A stretch of DNA of 64,000 nt from FEN-1350 sp964643355 (GCA_964643355.1 CAZXPW010000006.1:1-64000), one strand, 5' to 3'; positions 44,229 through 53,788 are shown, numbered from the stretch's first letter. Program-made: numbers and translations. The notes: generated by a model not told the origin, from the sequence alone.

Positions 44229-44662
44229 AGCTGGGTACTTTACCACATTCAACTTAGAGAGTCAACCCATAACCTCTGATTATGGGCTCAAAGATTGTTC
44301 GTCGCACGGCCGAGAGATCGCAAGTTCTTTTATTAAAAGGATTTGCATCTCAATATATTCAATCGCAGGTTTCTTCATACCCAGCCCTTATTATAAGAAT
44401 TTCATAATGTTTCATAATTTTGTCTTATCAAAGTAAAACTCTTCGCGATGCTTTTTCCATCCTTTGAAGCTCCGAAAACGCTTTTGATTCCACTTTCCTA
44501 TTCATTCGACGGTCTCAAGCGGGTATAAGTTGCAGAATTCCCAAATCTTCTCCTTGCAAATCTCCCATAAACCTCGTATTCTTCGGAACTGTTTCTATGC
44601 GATCCGGTCGGCGGATAGCAGCGGGAAGGATCGAATCATAACTCTCAATCACAGCAGGAATT
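44229..44662. other. Divergent intergenic region between folC and tkt
   Basis: AT-rich. No gene or RNA recognised. Contains the candidate tkt promoter listed separately. Confidence 0.5.
44554..44582 (+). promoter_or_regulatory. Candidate sigma70-type promoter for transketolase
   Basis: TTGCAA (44554-44559), 17-bp spacer, TATTCT (44577-44582). Same TTGCAA -35 as the top6A candidate. Predicted leader of about 74 nt. Confidence 0.35.
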
Positions 44663-46687
44663 ATGAATATGGCAGTATCGCTGAGAACCCACGGTGTTTC
44701 CGAGGTGGAGGATCTTTGTATCCAAACGATTCGTTTTTTATCAATGGATGGCGTTCAAGCGGCCAAATCCGGTCATCCCGGCATGCCGATGGGCCTGGCC
44801 GCACCCGCCTTCACTGTCTGGACTCGGCATCTTCGACACAATCCGGCCAATCCGAAACAAATGAACCGTGACCGATTTGTGCTTTCGGGCGGGCACGGTT
44901 CGATGTTGTTGTACTCGCTGCTGCATCTGTGCGGATACGATCTGCCGCTGGATGAGCTCAAACGGTTTCGACAATTCGGGAGCAAAACTCCCGGTCATCC
45001 GGAATATGGCCTGACGGCGGGCGTGGAGGTAACCACCGGCCCCCTGGGACAAGGAATTTCAAATGCGGTGGGAATGGCGATTGCGGGAAAGTATCTGGCC
45101 CAGCGATTCAACCGTCCGGGATTTGATCTTTTTGATTACACGGTCTATGTGTTCGCAGGCGACGGTGACCTGCAGGAAGGAATTTCGTCTGAGGCCTCCA
45201 GTTTAGCGGGCCACCTGGGACTGGATAACATCATCGTGGTTTATGACGATAACCATATTACGATCGACGGACATACGGAATTGTCGTTTACCGAAGATCG
45301 CGTCAAGCGATACGAGGCGTATGGCTGGTTCGTCCAAAAGGTCGAGGGAGACGGCAATGATATGGTCGCCTTCGAAAAGGCGCTTGAAAAAGCCAAGGCC
45401 GAGAACGAACGGCCGAGCATCATCGCATTACGGACGCATATCGGTTTCGGCAGTCCGAATTTCCAGGATACGCACACGGCTCACGGAGCGCCCCTCGGCG
45501 ATGAAGAAATCGCGCTGATCAAGAAAAATTTCGGCTGGGATCCGACCCTCAAATTCCATGTTCCTCCGCAAGTCTATGAAAATATGAAGACTGTGGTTGA
45601 GAAGGGTCGGCAGTTCCAGAAACACCAGGACGAATTATTCGCTCGCTACGAAAGCCGCTATCCGGCGGAAGCCGCGGAGATACGCAATCTCCTGGACGGC
45701 AAGCTCGGAATCGATCTGGCTTCGATCCTTCCGAAGTTTGATCCGGCCAAGCCCGTCGCGACACGGCAGGCCTCCGGCGAGACGCTCAACGCGCTGATGC
45801 CGCATTTGCCGCTGGTGATCGGCGGATCAGCGGATCTGACCCCGTCGAACAATACGCGTTTCAAGGGCGTGCAAGACTTCACGAAGTCCAATCGCGGCGG
45901 GCGTTATTTACGCTTTGGTATCCGCGAACACGCAATGGGCGCAATCATGAATGGGATGGCGGTCAGTGGAATTCGGCCCTATGGCGGGACTTTCATGGTT
46001 TTCAGCGATTACATGCGCGGAGCGGTTCGCGTGGCGGCGATTTCGCACTATCCGACAATTTTCGTGTGGACGCATGACAGTATCGGCGTGGGCGAGGATG
46101 GTCCGACCCACCAACCGGTGGAACATTTGGCGGCGCTTCGGTGCATTCCGAATCTGATCGTATTTCGACCGGCCGACGCCAACGAAACGGCGCAGGCATG
46201 GAAGTGGACTCTGGAATACACAGAAGGCCCCGTGGCATTGGCCCTGACGCGGCAGAATGTGCCGATACTGGACCAATCCAAGTATCCATCGGCGGCGAAT
46301 GTCGCCAAGGGCGCATATGTTCTGATTCCGCAGGGCAGGCCGGATGTCCTGTTGCTGGCAACGGGATCCGAGGTTGCTCTTGCGATTCAGGCCTGTGAGA
46401 CGCTGGCCAAGGAAGGCATCCTCGCACAGGTGGTCAGTATGCCAAGCTGGGAACTTTTTGAGAAACAACCGCAATCGTATAAGGACTCAGTCATTCCGCC
46501 GTCGGTCAAGGCACGAGTTGCGGTTGAAGCGGGCGTTGAACAGGGCTGGCACAAGTATATCGGCGACCAGGGCGTCTTTATCGGGATGAAGACCTTTGGG
46601 ATTTCTGCGCCGCAGAATAAATGCTATGAGCATTTCGGCATCACCTCCGCGGCGGTGGCCGCAGCGGCCCGGAAGGCGATAGGATGA
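44663..46687 (+). CDS. tkt: Transketolase
   Basis: 674 residues, full length. ThDP domain: KSGHPGMPMGLA (about residue 35), LSGGHGSMLLYSLLHL, GPLGQGISNAVGMA, the ThDP motif GDGDLQEGISSEASSLAGHL with its distal Asn in YDDNHITIDG. Pyrimidine domain: GGSADLTPSN, RYLRFGIREHAMGAIMNGMA (catalytic Glu), THDSIGVGEDGPTHQPVEHL. C-terminal domain: VLLLATGSEVALA. It transfers two-carbon units in the pentose-phosphate and Calvin-type pathways in the cytoplasm. AGGA lies 4 nt before ATG 44663; a second ATG two codons later would give better spacing. It is alone in its orientation, with repeat-rich sequence (46688-46755) after it. Confidence 0.96.
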   Translation: MNMAVSLRTHGVSEVEDLCIQTIRFLSMDGVQAAKSGHPGMPMGLAAPAFTVWTRHLRHNPANPKQMNRDRFVLSGGHGSMLLYSLLHLCGYDLPLDELKRFRQFGSKTPGHPEYGLTAGVEVTTGPLGQGISNAVGMAIAGKYLAQRFNRPGFDLFDYTVYVFAGDGDLQEGISSEASSLAGHLGLDNIIVVYDDNHITIDGHTELSFTEDRVKRYEAYGWFVQKVEGDGNDMVAFEKALEKAKAENERPSIIALRTHIGFGSPNFQDTHTAHGAPLGDEEIALIKKNFGWDPTLKFHVPPQVYENMKTVVEKGRQFQKHQDELFARYESRYPAEAAEIRNLLDGKLGIDLASILPKFDPAKPVATRQASGETLNALMPHLPLVIGGSADLTPSNNTRFKGVQDFTKSNRGGRYLRFGIREHAMGAIMNGMAVSGIRPYGGTFMVFSDYMRGAVRVAAISHYPTIFVWTHDSIGVGEDGPTHQPVEHLAALRCIPNLIVFRPADANETAQAWKWTLEYTEGPVALALTRQNVPILDQSKYPSAANVAKGAYVLIPQGRPDVLLLATGSEVALAIQACETLAKEGILAQVVSMPSWELFEKQPQSYKDSVIPPSVKARVAVEAGVEQGWHKYIGDQGVFIGMKTFGISAPQNKCYEHFGITSAAVAAAARKAIG

Positions 46688-46750
46688 CCAGCGGGATATA
46701 GGCGATAGGATTTTAGAATCAAGGACGGACACGGGGGGCCGCCCCTACAA
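46688..46750 (+). repeat. Phrase repeats: GGGATATAGGCGATAGGATTTTAG and GGGGGGCCGCCCCTA
   Basis: The first resembles the GATATAGGATTTAG phrase at 5010 and 33645. The second is a G/C palindrome-like phrase. Lies between tkt and the next operon. Confidence 0.4.
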
Positions 46751-46791
46751 AGAAGATGCGTAATCGCCAGAGAATGGGGAAGGGAGTGGGT

Positions 46792-48492
46792 ATGGTTCGG
46801 TCGCGAATGGTTCGATCGATCGGTTGGATCGGAATGTTGCTTGCCGGCGTCGGATACAGCCGGGCGGGGTACTCGGTCGAGGTTCGTGCGGTTGAGCGGG
46901 TTCAGTTTCCCGGGGTCGTCGGACTGGAGGGGGATCCGAAATTGCCGGGGGATGTGGACTGCAACAGCGCCGCCCACTGGGATGGCGATCAACTCTTCAT
47001 GTTTTATTCCACCGGTCATCCGTTCCGCCCTGTCGGTTCGGATCTTTTCCGTCTGAGCCGCCCTTCCACCCGCGTACGATTCGACAACGAAGCAACCTGG
47101 AAAGAGGGTGGACGATGGATTGAAGCGACCTACAAGGCCCCCGACGGCAGACTCTTCATGTGGTATCACAACGAACCGCCGATTGCGGGAGGCAAGACGG
47201 CGCCGCGGATCGGACAAATGGTTTCCACGGATAACGGATTGAATTGGCACGATCAGGGGCTGATTCTGGTGGCACCGGAGGGATCCAACAATCCCGATTC
47301 CGCTAATTTTTATTTCATCGGCGGTAACGGCGATTTTTGCGTCAATCCGGATCGGCACAAGGAGGATCTGTACTTTTTCATCAGCACCTACAATCAGGAT
47401 ATCGCGCAACAAGGCATCGCCGTGGCACGAATGAAGGTTTCCGATCTGGGCGATCCTGTCGGCAAAGTGTTCAAATATCACGACGGCACATGGAGTCAGC
47501 CGGGGCTGGGTGGGCTGGTCACGCCGATTTTCCGGGTCCAGGTCGATTGGCATCGGGCGGATGTGGACGCATTTTGGGGGCCGTCGGTCCATTGGAATAC
47601 GCACCTGAAAACCTTTGTTATGCTCCTGAATCGAGCCAAGGACAAGAACTGGGCGCAAGAGGGGATCTATATCAGTTTCAATCCTCGTCCGGATGATCCG
47701 GCTGGATGGTCTTGGCCCAAAAAGATTGTCGAGGCAGACGACCTGGAGAAATCCAAATGGTACCCCCAAGTGATGGGTTTGGACGCGGCCGCCGGCGAAA
47801 CTGACAAACTGGCCGGGAAAACGGCTCGGTTGTTTGTCGCGGGGATTTCAAAGTGGGAACTGGTTTTTTCGATGGATGAAACCGGATCGCACGAACAATC
47901 GTTACCGAAGGAGATCCAGCGGACACAAGATCAAGGTGAACGAAAGATTCTCGAAGTCCTGGCAAGTATGGAAACCAATCCGTCTTTGAAAATGATGAAT
48001 GTCGATCCGGCGGAAGGTCGTCTGTTGCGAATTTTTGCCGAGAGTACCGGTGCGCAGACCATCGTTGAGGTCGGAACCAGCTATGGATATTCGGGACTGT
48101 GGTTTTGTCTGGGACTTCGCAAAACCGGCGGAAAGTTAATCACACACGAGATTGACCCGGTTCGGTTCCGCCATGCGGGAGAACACTTCCAGCGAGCCGG
48201 CGTGCAACCGTATGTCATTCAGGTTGAAGGGGATGCGCACGACGAAGTCGAGAACCTCAAAGGTCCGATTGATATCGTACTGTTGGATGCGGACAAGGAG
48301 GGCAATCTGGACTACCTGATGAAGGTATTGCCGAAGGTTCGGCCGGGTGGACTGATTTTCGCGCACAACGCAGTCAGCCACCAAGCGGCGATGCAACCCT
48401 ATCTGGACACCGTCACGATGCGGCCCGAGCTTGATACGCAGATCCTCAACCTCACCGGTCAGGGAATGGCCGTCACCCTTAAGAAGCGATGA
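46792..48492 (+). CDS. Exported beta-propeller (GH43-like/BNR-like) fused to a class I O-methyltransferase
   Basis: 566 residues. Leader MVRSRMVRSIGWIGMLLAGV. Residues about 25-375 form a propeller: HWDGDQLFMFYSTGHPFRP, EATYKAPDGRLFMWYHNEPP, HKEDLYFFISTYNQ, WGPSVHWNTHLKTFVMLLNR, and ARLFVAGISKWELVF as a normal blade end. After a linker (about 376-395), residues 395-566 are a complete catechol-type SAM methyltransferase: TIVEVGTSYGYSGLWFCLGL, GGKLITHEIDPVRF, IDIVLLDADKEGNLDYL, VRPGGLIFAHNAV. An exported propeller joined to a SAM enzyme is odd, since SAM is not known in the periplasm. AAGGGAG lies 5 nt before ATG 46792, preferred over ATG 46756. Permease starts 3 bp after the stop. Confidence 0.82.
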   Translation: MVRSRMVRSIGWIGMLLAGVGYSRAGYSVEVRAVERVQFPGVVGLEGDPKLPGDVDCNSAAHWDGDQLFMFYSTGHPFRPVGSDLFRLSRPSTRVRFDNEATWKEGGRWIEATYKAPDGRLFMWYHNEPPIAGGKTAPRIGQMVSTDNGLNWHDQGLILVAPEGSNNPDSANFYFIGGNGDFCVNPDRHKEDLYFFISTYNQDIAQQGIAVARMKVSDLGDPVGKVFKYHDGTWSQPGLGGLVTPIFRVQVDWHRADVDAFWGPSVHWNTHLKTFVMLLNRAKDKNWAQEGIYISFNPRPDDPAGWSWPKKIVEADDLEKSKWYPQVMGLDAAAGETDKLAGKTARLFVAGISKWELVFSMDETGSHEQSLPKEIQRTQDQGERKILEVLASMETNPSLKMMNVDPAEGRLLRIFAESTGAQTIVEVGTSYGYSGLWFCLGLRKTGGKLITHEIDPVRFRHAGEHFQRAGVQPYVIQVEGDAHDEVENLKGPIDIVLLDADKEGNLDYLMKVLPKVRPGGLIFAHNAVSHQAAMQPYLDTVTMRPELDTQILNLTGQGMAVTLKKR

Positions 48493-48495
48493 TCC

Positions 48496-49902
48496 ATGAC
48501 AACCTCTACCAGCGCTCCGAGTCGTCAACTGTCGTTGTTTGATTCGACCAACATCATCGTCGGCATCATCATCGGCGTCGGCATTTATCAAATGGCACCC
48601 GACATCGCTTCCGGCGCCGGAACCCTGGGGCAATGGCTGGCTCCATGGTTTCCATTTTTGTCCGAGGAGGCCGTCAATCGGTTGGCCGTATTGTTGTTCT
48701 GGGTAATCGGCGGATTGATCTCGCTGTGTGGGGCCCTGGGTTATGCGGAACTGGGATCGGCCTTTCCACGGGCGGGCGGAGACTATGTGTATCTGTCGCG
48801 GGCATATGGCAAATGGGCGGGATATCTGTTCGGCTGGGTCCAAATGTCCATCGTCAAGCCCGGAGATATCGCCGTCATGGCGTTTGCGTTCGCCACCTAT
48901 GCGATTCGCGCGGGGAACCCTTCGGCGGGGGACGCCCAGGCATCCCAAACCGGGAAAGCCCTGGCGGCCGGTGCGGTTTTGTTTTTTACGGCCTTAAATT
49001 GCATCGGGGTTCGTCAGGGGAAATGGACACAAAACCTCTTGACCCTCGTAAAAGCCGCCGGATTGTTGATCATCGCTATCGTGGCCTTTTCCGCGAATCA
49101 ACGCCCCGCCGTTCCGGCCCCCAAAGAACATTTCCCGCTGGTAACGGCAATGGTACTGGTGTTGTTCACTTACGGGGGGTGGAACGAGATGGCGTATGTC
49201 GCCGCCGAGGTCAAGAATCCCCGTCAAAATATCGTTCGGGCTCTTGTGCTGGGGACGCTTGCGGTCACCGCATTCTATCTGCTCCTGAACGCGGCTTTTT
49301 TGCACATATTGGGGTACAACGGTGTGGCGACTTCCGGGGCCGTCGCAACGGATGTCGTGGCCAAGGTGTTTCCCCGGTACGCCGGGCAGGTGATTTCGTT
49401 GTTGATTTGTATTTCCGCCCTGGGTGTGGTCAACGGTCTGATCTTCACGGGGGCGAGGATTTCGTACGCCCTTGGACAGGAACATCCGACTTTTCGGCCG
49501 TTGGGGTCGTGGAATCCCAGGACCGGAACGCCAATCTGGGCCTTGCTGCTGCAGGGAGCGATCGCGGTGACGATGATCCTACTGACGGATTATATCGGGG
49601 CGTTGATCTATGTCTCCGTTGCCGTCTATTTGTTCTATCTGGCGACCAGCGCCGCGGTGATCGTTCTTCGATTCCGCGAACCGCAGGCGGAACGGCCGTA
49701 CACAGTAACGGGATTCCCGATTCCCACGCTGATTTTTTGCGGAGTGTGTGGGTACCTGATCTACAGTTGTATCCAGTATGCTTTGTGGAAATTCCCGAAT
49801 GCGCTGCTGGTGATGGGAGGAACCTTTCTTGTCGGTATAGCGTTGCTGATCGCGGATGTCGCAATCCGTCGCGTCCGTCAGAAACTCGCAGGAACTCTAT
49901 AA
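48496..49902 (+). CDS. APC-superfamily amino-acid permease
   Basis: 468 residues with about 12 hydrophobic segments. The first has the substrate-binding glycine motif in STNIIVGIIIGVGIYQMAP (TM1), then GYAELGSAFPRAGGDYVYLS (TM2/3), LFTYGGWNEMAYVAAEVKNP (TM6) and GLIFTGARISYALGQE (TM8), all typical of LAT/APC antiporters. Predicted to move an amino acid or amine across the inner membrane. It is 3 bp after the propeller-methyltransferase gene and 1 bp before the next methyltransferase, so the three form one operon and the transported compound could be the methyltransferase substrate or its precursor. Confidence 0.92.
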   Translation: MTTSTSAPSRQLSLFDSTNIIVGIIIGVGIYQMAPDIASGAGTLGQWLAPWFPFLSEEAVNRLAVLLFWVIGGLISLCGALGYAELGSAFPRAGGDYVYLSRAYGKWAGYLFGWVQMSIVKPGDIAVMAFAFATYAIRAGNPSAGDAQASQTGKALAAGAVLFFTALNCIGVRQGKWTQNLLTLVKAAGLLIIAIVAFSANQRPAVPAPKEHFPLVTAMVLVLFTYGGWNEMAYVAAEVKNPRQNIVRALVLGTLAVTAFYLLLNAAFLHILGYNGVATSGAVATDVVAKVFPRYAGQVISLLICISALGVVNGLIFTGARISYALGQEHPTFRPLGSWNPRTGTPIWALLLQGAIAVTMILLTDYIGALIYVSVAVYLFYLATSAAVIVLRFREPQAERPYTVTGFPIPTLIFCGVCGYLIYSCIQYALWKFPNALLVMGGTFLVGIALLIADVAIRRVRQKLAGTL

Positions 49903-49903
49903 C

Positions 49904-50860
49904 ATGCATCCGGAATATCATACAATTACGGAGTGGACCTGGGCCTATCGCGCTTCACGGATTTTGCAGGTCGCCTGTGACTTGGACTTGTTTACCCACC
50001 TTTCCGATCGTTCCCTGACAAGCAGCCAACTGGCCGCGGCCTGTTCGGCAAAACCGGATATGCTGGAAAAAGTTCTGATCGCCTGTGCGGCGATGGGGCT
50101 GTTGTTCAAATCCGGGGATCAGTATCGCAACAGCCCCCTTGCGGTAACCTATCTGGTTAAAGGCAATGCTCTGTATCAGGGAGACATCATCAACCACGCC
50201 GCCGGGGTCTGGAATTTCTGGAACGATTTGCCAAACTCGATTCGTACCGCTCCGTCCGCAAAACCCGCCGATCCGCATCGGAATTTCATCCTCGGCATGC
50301 ACAACCTGACGATGACCGGCCGAGGGCAATTGTTTCTTGACCATATCGACTTGTCCGGCCGCAAGCGGCTTTTTGATGTTGGAGGCGGGCCGGGGACTTA
50401 TAGCATTCTGGCCTGCCGAAAATATCCCGATCTCCGCGCCATCGTCTTTGACCTGCCGGAAACCATCGCAATCGCCCGCGAAGTGATCAACCGGGAAGGA
50501 ATGGCGGATCGTATCGGAGTTTGTGAAGGAAGCTGGGAAACGCATCATTTCAGCCAAGGAAACGATATCGTCCTGATGTCCAATATCCTTCACGGACCCG
50601 CCAGCCAGGCCCCGATGAAACTTCGCAAGGCCTACGACTCGATGGTTCCAGACGGGTTGCTGGTCATACAGGAATTCCTGCTCAACGAAAACAAGACCGG
50701 CCCCCTGCTGCCAGCCCTGTTTAATGTGATGGTCGGGGCCTATTCCAAACCCGAATTGTTTGATTTGATCCTCTCGGCCGGATTTGTCCAGCCGCATTTG
50801 GCCGCCGCGAATGAGGATTTGGGCAGTACCTGGATCACCGCGACCAAACCGAAGCCCTGA
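49904..50860 (+). CDS. SAM-dependent O-methyltransferase (caffeate/hydroxyneurosporene-type, with dimerisation domain)
   Basis: 318 residues. Residues about 10-95 are the winged-helix dimerisation domain (RASRILQVACDLDLFTHLSD, SSQLAAACSAKPDMLEKVLI). Residues 130-318 are the methyltransferase: SAM loop RLFDVGGGPGTYSILACRKY, AIVFDLPETIAIA, NDIVLMSNILHGPASQAP, LVIQEFLLNE. The fold is that of small-molecule O-methyltransferases acting on phenols or acids. The ATG at 49904 is 1 bp after the permease stop, with AGGAA upstream; an earlier in-frame start would lie inside the permease gene. Third gene of the operon. Confidence 0.9.
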   Translation: MHPEYHTITEWTWAYRASRILQVACDLDLFTHLSDRSLTSSQLAAACSAKPDMLEKVLIACAAMGLLFKSGDQYRNSPLAVTYLVKGNALYQGDIINHAAGVWNFWNDLPNSIRTAPSAKPADPHRNFILGMHNLTMTGRGQLFLDHIDLSGRKRLFDVGGGPGTYSILACRKYPDLRAIVFDLPETIAIAREVINREGMADRIGVCEGSWETHHFSQGNDIVLMSNILHGPASQAPMKLRKAYDSMVPDGLLVIQEFLLNENKTGPLLPALFNVMVGAYSKPELFDLILSAGFVQPHLAAANEDLGSTWITATKPKP

Positions 50861-51013
50861 TCCGGTTTTGTCGGGGAAAATTAATTTGCCGAATTCGTCA
50901 AACTCTTCCCCGCTTTGCCTGAACCAAACGATTGTCCTGCTGTATAATAGGATATCCCGATTGGCCTGGTTGCCATGGGATTTCTGAAAATCGATTGAGT
51001 CGTGAGGTTCATT

Positions 51014-52108
51014 ATGAAAAGGATAAGTTCTATCATGTTTGCCGGTATCGTGACCCTTTTGGGCGCCTGTTCCTCTGCAGTCGAGCAGGTCCAATATTCC
51101 GTTTTAGAAAAAGATGGAGCCATTGAATTACGGGAGTACAAATCGCATGTGGTGGCGCAGACACGGGTTGAAGGAACCTTCGACAGCGCGGGCAATGACG
51201 CATTCGGCCGGTTGTTCCAATACATCTCGGGCAACAACCGCCGTAAACAGTCCATCGCGATGACGGCCCCGGTGAATCAGCAAGCGGCGTCGCAAAAAAT
51301 CGCCATGACGGCTCCGGTTAATCAACAAAAGGCGGGAGATGCATATCTTGTGTCGTTTGTGATGCCGGCGGAATTCACCCTGGGAACGCTGCCGGAACCG
51401 CTGGACCCGAAGGTCGAACTCAAGCAAGTCCCCGGCCATATAGCCGCGGCAATTATGTACTCGGGTTCGTGGGACCAGAAAAACTACCAGACCCACAAAA
51501 CCAAACTTGAGGCGTACCTGGTCGAGAAGGGATGGAAGGCGGCCGGGGAACCCGTGTATGCCCGGTACAATTCGCCGTTTTCGTTATCCTTTCTGCGGCG
51601 CAATGAGGTCGTGATACCGCTGGCCAGCGTGTACTCGTTTACTCTGCCGGATATCGACGGCAAACCCATAACGCTGGGGGAGTACCGTGGCAAGGTCCTG
51701 CTGATGGTCAATGTGGCCAGCCAGTGCGGGTATACGCCACAGTACGCCGGATTGCAGAAGCTTTATGAACAATACATGGACCGGGGATTGGTAATTCTGG
51801 CCTTTCCGGCCAACAATTTCGGCGGACAGGAACCGGGCTCCGACGGGGAGATCAAAAGTTTTTGCGCTTCCAAATACAATGTGTCCTTTCCCATTTTCTC
51901 CAAAATCTCGGTTGGCGGAAACGATATTCATCCCCTGTATGCGTATCTGACTTCGCCGGAAACAAATCCGCAATTTGGGGGCAAGATCACCTGGAATTTC
52001 AATAAATTTCTGATCGACAAAAAAGGCCGGATCGTCAATCGGTTCGATTCGAAAGTCAAGCCCGAAGATTTGGAGTTGATTCGAGCGGTCGAAGAGGCAT
52101 TGAAGTAA
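51014..52108 (+). CDS. Lipoprotein fusion: SOUL heme-binding domain + glutathione peroxidase
   Basis: 364 residues. Lipobox MFAGIVTLLGAC (C19). Residues about 24-198 are a SOUL domain: YSVLEKDGAIELREYKSH, AFGRLFQYISGNN, the motif IAMTAPVNQQ present twice (81-90 and 96-105), and VYARYNSPFS. Residues about 204-364 are a glutathione/thioredoxin peroxidase: C238 in NVASQCGYTPQY, Q272 in NNFGGQEPGS, W327/N328 in KITWNFNKFL, i.e. the full catalytic tetrad with cysteine rather than selenocysteine. SOUL proteins bind haem or tetrapyrrole; joining one to a peroxidase suggests peroxide or lipid-peroxide defence at the envelope. GAGG precedes ATG 51014; the GTG at 51002 is an alternative. dtd follows 18 bp later. 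Confidence 0.88.
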   Translation: MKRISSIMFAGIVTLLGACSSAVEQVQYSVLEKDGAIELREYKSHVVAQTRVEGTFDSAGNDAFGRLFQYISGNNRRKQSIAMTAPVNQQAASQKIAMTAPVNQQKAGDAYLVSFVMPAEFTLGTLPEPLDPKVELKQVPGHIAAAIMYSGSWDQKNYQTHKTKLEAYLVEKGWKAAGEPVYARYNSPFSLSFLRRNEVVIPLASVYSFTLPDIDGKPITLGEYRGKVLLMVNVASQCGYTPQYAGLQKLYEQYMDRGLVILAFPANNFGGQEPGSDGEIKSFCASKYNVSFPIFSKISVGGNDIHPLYAYLTSPETNPQFGGKITWNFNKFLIDKKGRIVNRFDSKVKPEDLELIRAVEEALK

Positions 52109-52126
52109 TGATCGCAGGAGATCGCC

Positions 52127-52579
52127 GTGCGAGCCGTGGTTCAGCGAGTGCAGTCCGCCCATGTGGTCGTTGATGGACAAACGACCGGAAAGATCCAGCG
52201 CGGGTGTCTGGTTTTTCTGGGCATCGGAAAGGGCGATACAGAGGCCGACGCCGAGTGGATGGTCCGTAAAATCGTCAATTTGCGAATCTTTCCGGATGCG
52301 GACGGGAAGATGAATCGATCCGTTCTCGATATCCGGGGCGGGATTCTGTGGATCAGCCAATTCACGCTCTATGGGAATTGTCGCAAGGGCACACGACCCA
52401 GTTTTGATGATGCGGCCGATCCGAAAACCGCCAACCATTTGTATGCGGTCGCGATGCAATTGGCCGCCAGAGAAAACATCGCCGTCGCCGCAGGCATTTT
52501 CGCGGCTCACATGGATATCGCAGCCGAACACGACGGTCCGGTCACGCTTTGCCTGGACAGTCGAAACTCCTCTCCTTAA
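52127..52579 (+). CDS. dtd: D-aminoacyl-tRNA deacylase
   Basis: 150 residues, the family length. Begins MRAVVQRVQSAHVVVDG, with the catalytic SQFTLYGNCRKGTRPSF motif and the second active-site element DGPVTLCLDS. It hydrolyses D-aminoacyl-tRNAs and mischarged glycyl-tRNA in the cytoplasm. The start is a GTG at 52127 with AGGAG upstream at normal spacing. Likely co-transcribed with the SOUL-peroxidase gene (18 bp). Converges on the RidA-like gene, with a weak hairpin around 52570-52590. Confidence 0.95.
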   Translation: MRAVVQRVQSAHVVVDGQTTGKIQRGCLVFLGIGKGDTEADAEWMVRKIVNLRIFPDADGKMNRSVLDIRGGILWISQFTLYGNCRKGTRPSFDDAADPKTANHLYAVAMQLAARENIAVAAGIFAAHMDIAAEHDGPVTLCLDSRNSSP

Positions 52580-52591
52580 GAGGGGAAAGTC

Positions 52592-53788
52592 TCAGAATTC
52601 CGGCAGATCGGGCTCGTCCAGGGGAATAATCGCCTGCCCTTCCATCTCGACCAGCCATTGGGGGCGGCACACGGGGGCATGTAGCAGAAGATAGGGTACT
52701 TTTTCCGGAAGGGAATCGAGATAATCCCCAACGGCGTGGGCGTCGCTGAAATCCCGGACATATACGATCCAATACATCATGTCGTCGAGTTTGGCTCCAC
52801 CGTCGTCCAGAAGCGCCCGTACATTGTCCAGAGTCCTCTCGGTCTGCTTGAGGACATCCCCTTCGTGGACGACCTGGCCATCCTTGTCGATGCTGGCGGT
52901 CCCCGAGATGTACAGGTGAGCGCGATCTCGATACGACACCATGGTTCCCCGCTCGAAAGTCACATTGTATCGGATCGTATTGCAAAGGTTCTGCGGAGCG
53001 TGGAGAAAACGAATCTGTTTCGATTGTACACCCAACAGCGACAGAGCATCCATCGTCACCAGCGTATGCGGGCTGGCCGTACAACCCTCGATCCCCGTGC
53101 TGGAAATGAAATGCGTTTGGGAAGTCATCCCCTGTTCGGCAAACAGCTCCCGGCGTCGATCCACCATGCCTTTATAGTTTCGATCGACATCCCGAACATA
53201 GACCCAGGTTCGAACGGTGTTGTCTTTCAATGTCGCCTTGTGGACAGCCAATTGTTCGATCAAGGATTGAAACAGAGAATCGGTCTGACGGTAAGAGGAT
53301 CGAGCGAATTCTTCGGTCATTTCCGATTCCTGCATATTGGTAAACCACAACTGGCTGGTTCCATTTCGTTTAATCAGCAGCGAATGCGGACCTGTCGGGA
53401 TCTTTTCCATTCCTTTCGCCGAATCAATATGATACGCCATCATGGCCACTTTTGAGGATCGAACCGGCGGCTGCTGAATAATAGAGATCGCCGCACGAAG
53501 CTGGCCATTTGAATCGTTCAAGAGGTGGGACTTTTTCAAAACCTCAATTTGATTGGCGGCATCGCTCAAAAAGAAACGCCGATAAACGATACTATCTGAA
53601 GAAAGATGCAGTCGGGATAACGCCGATTCATATTCGGCCTCCATGTGATCCAGTTGTTTCTCAAAGGTCTGATTCGGATGAGCATCCACAAGGAAGAAAT
53701 GCTCATTCTCCCGGCCGGGCGATTTGAATTCCCGATGCCGAACATAAGACCTTCGAACATGTGACCCAGACTGCATATATCGTCTCAT
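52592..53788 (-). CDS. RidA-superfamily protein, chorismatase-like two-domain type
   Basis: 398 residues. The C-terminal third (about 280-398) is a clear RidA/YjgF fold: RAHLYISGTASIDKDGQVVH, QTERTLDNVRALLDDGGAKL, VYVRDFSDAHAV, APVCRPQWLVEMEGQAIIP. The Cys-Arg-Pro-x-Trp-Leu-Val-Glu run is the signature of the chorismatase (FkbO/Hyg5/XanB2) branch, which turns chorismate into hydroxybenzoate-type acids. The N-terminal two thirds (about 20-270) has a second, diverged fold (RTWVYVRDVDRNYKGMVDRR). Whether it acts on chorismate or as an imine deaminase is not decidable here. It lies 9 bp after trmB and shares its transcript. Confidence 0.75.
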   Translation of the reverse strand: MRRYMQSGSHVRRSYVRHREFKSPGRENEHFFLVDAHPNQTFEKQLDHMEAEYESALSRLHLSSDSIVYRRFFLSDAANQIEVLKKSHLLNDSNGQLRAAISIIQQPPVRSSKVAMMAYHIDSAKGMEKIPTGPHSLLIKRNGTSQLWFTNMQESEMTEEFARSSYRQTDSLFQSLIEQLAVHKATLKDNTVRTWVYVRDVDRNYKGMVDRRRELFAEQGMTSQTHFISSTGIEGCTASPHTLVTMDALSLLGVQSKQIRFLHAPQNLCNTIRYNVTFERGTMVSYRDRAHLYISGTASIDKDGQVVHEGDVLKQTERTLDNVRALLDDGGAKLDDMMYWIVYVRDFSDAHAVGDYLDSLPEKVPYLLLHAPVCRPQWLVEMEGQAIIPLDEPDLPEF

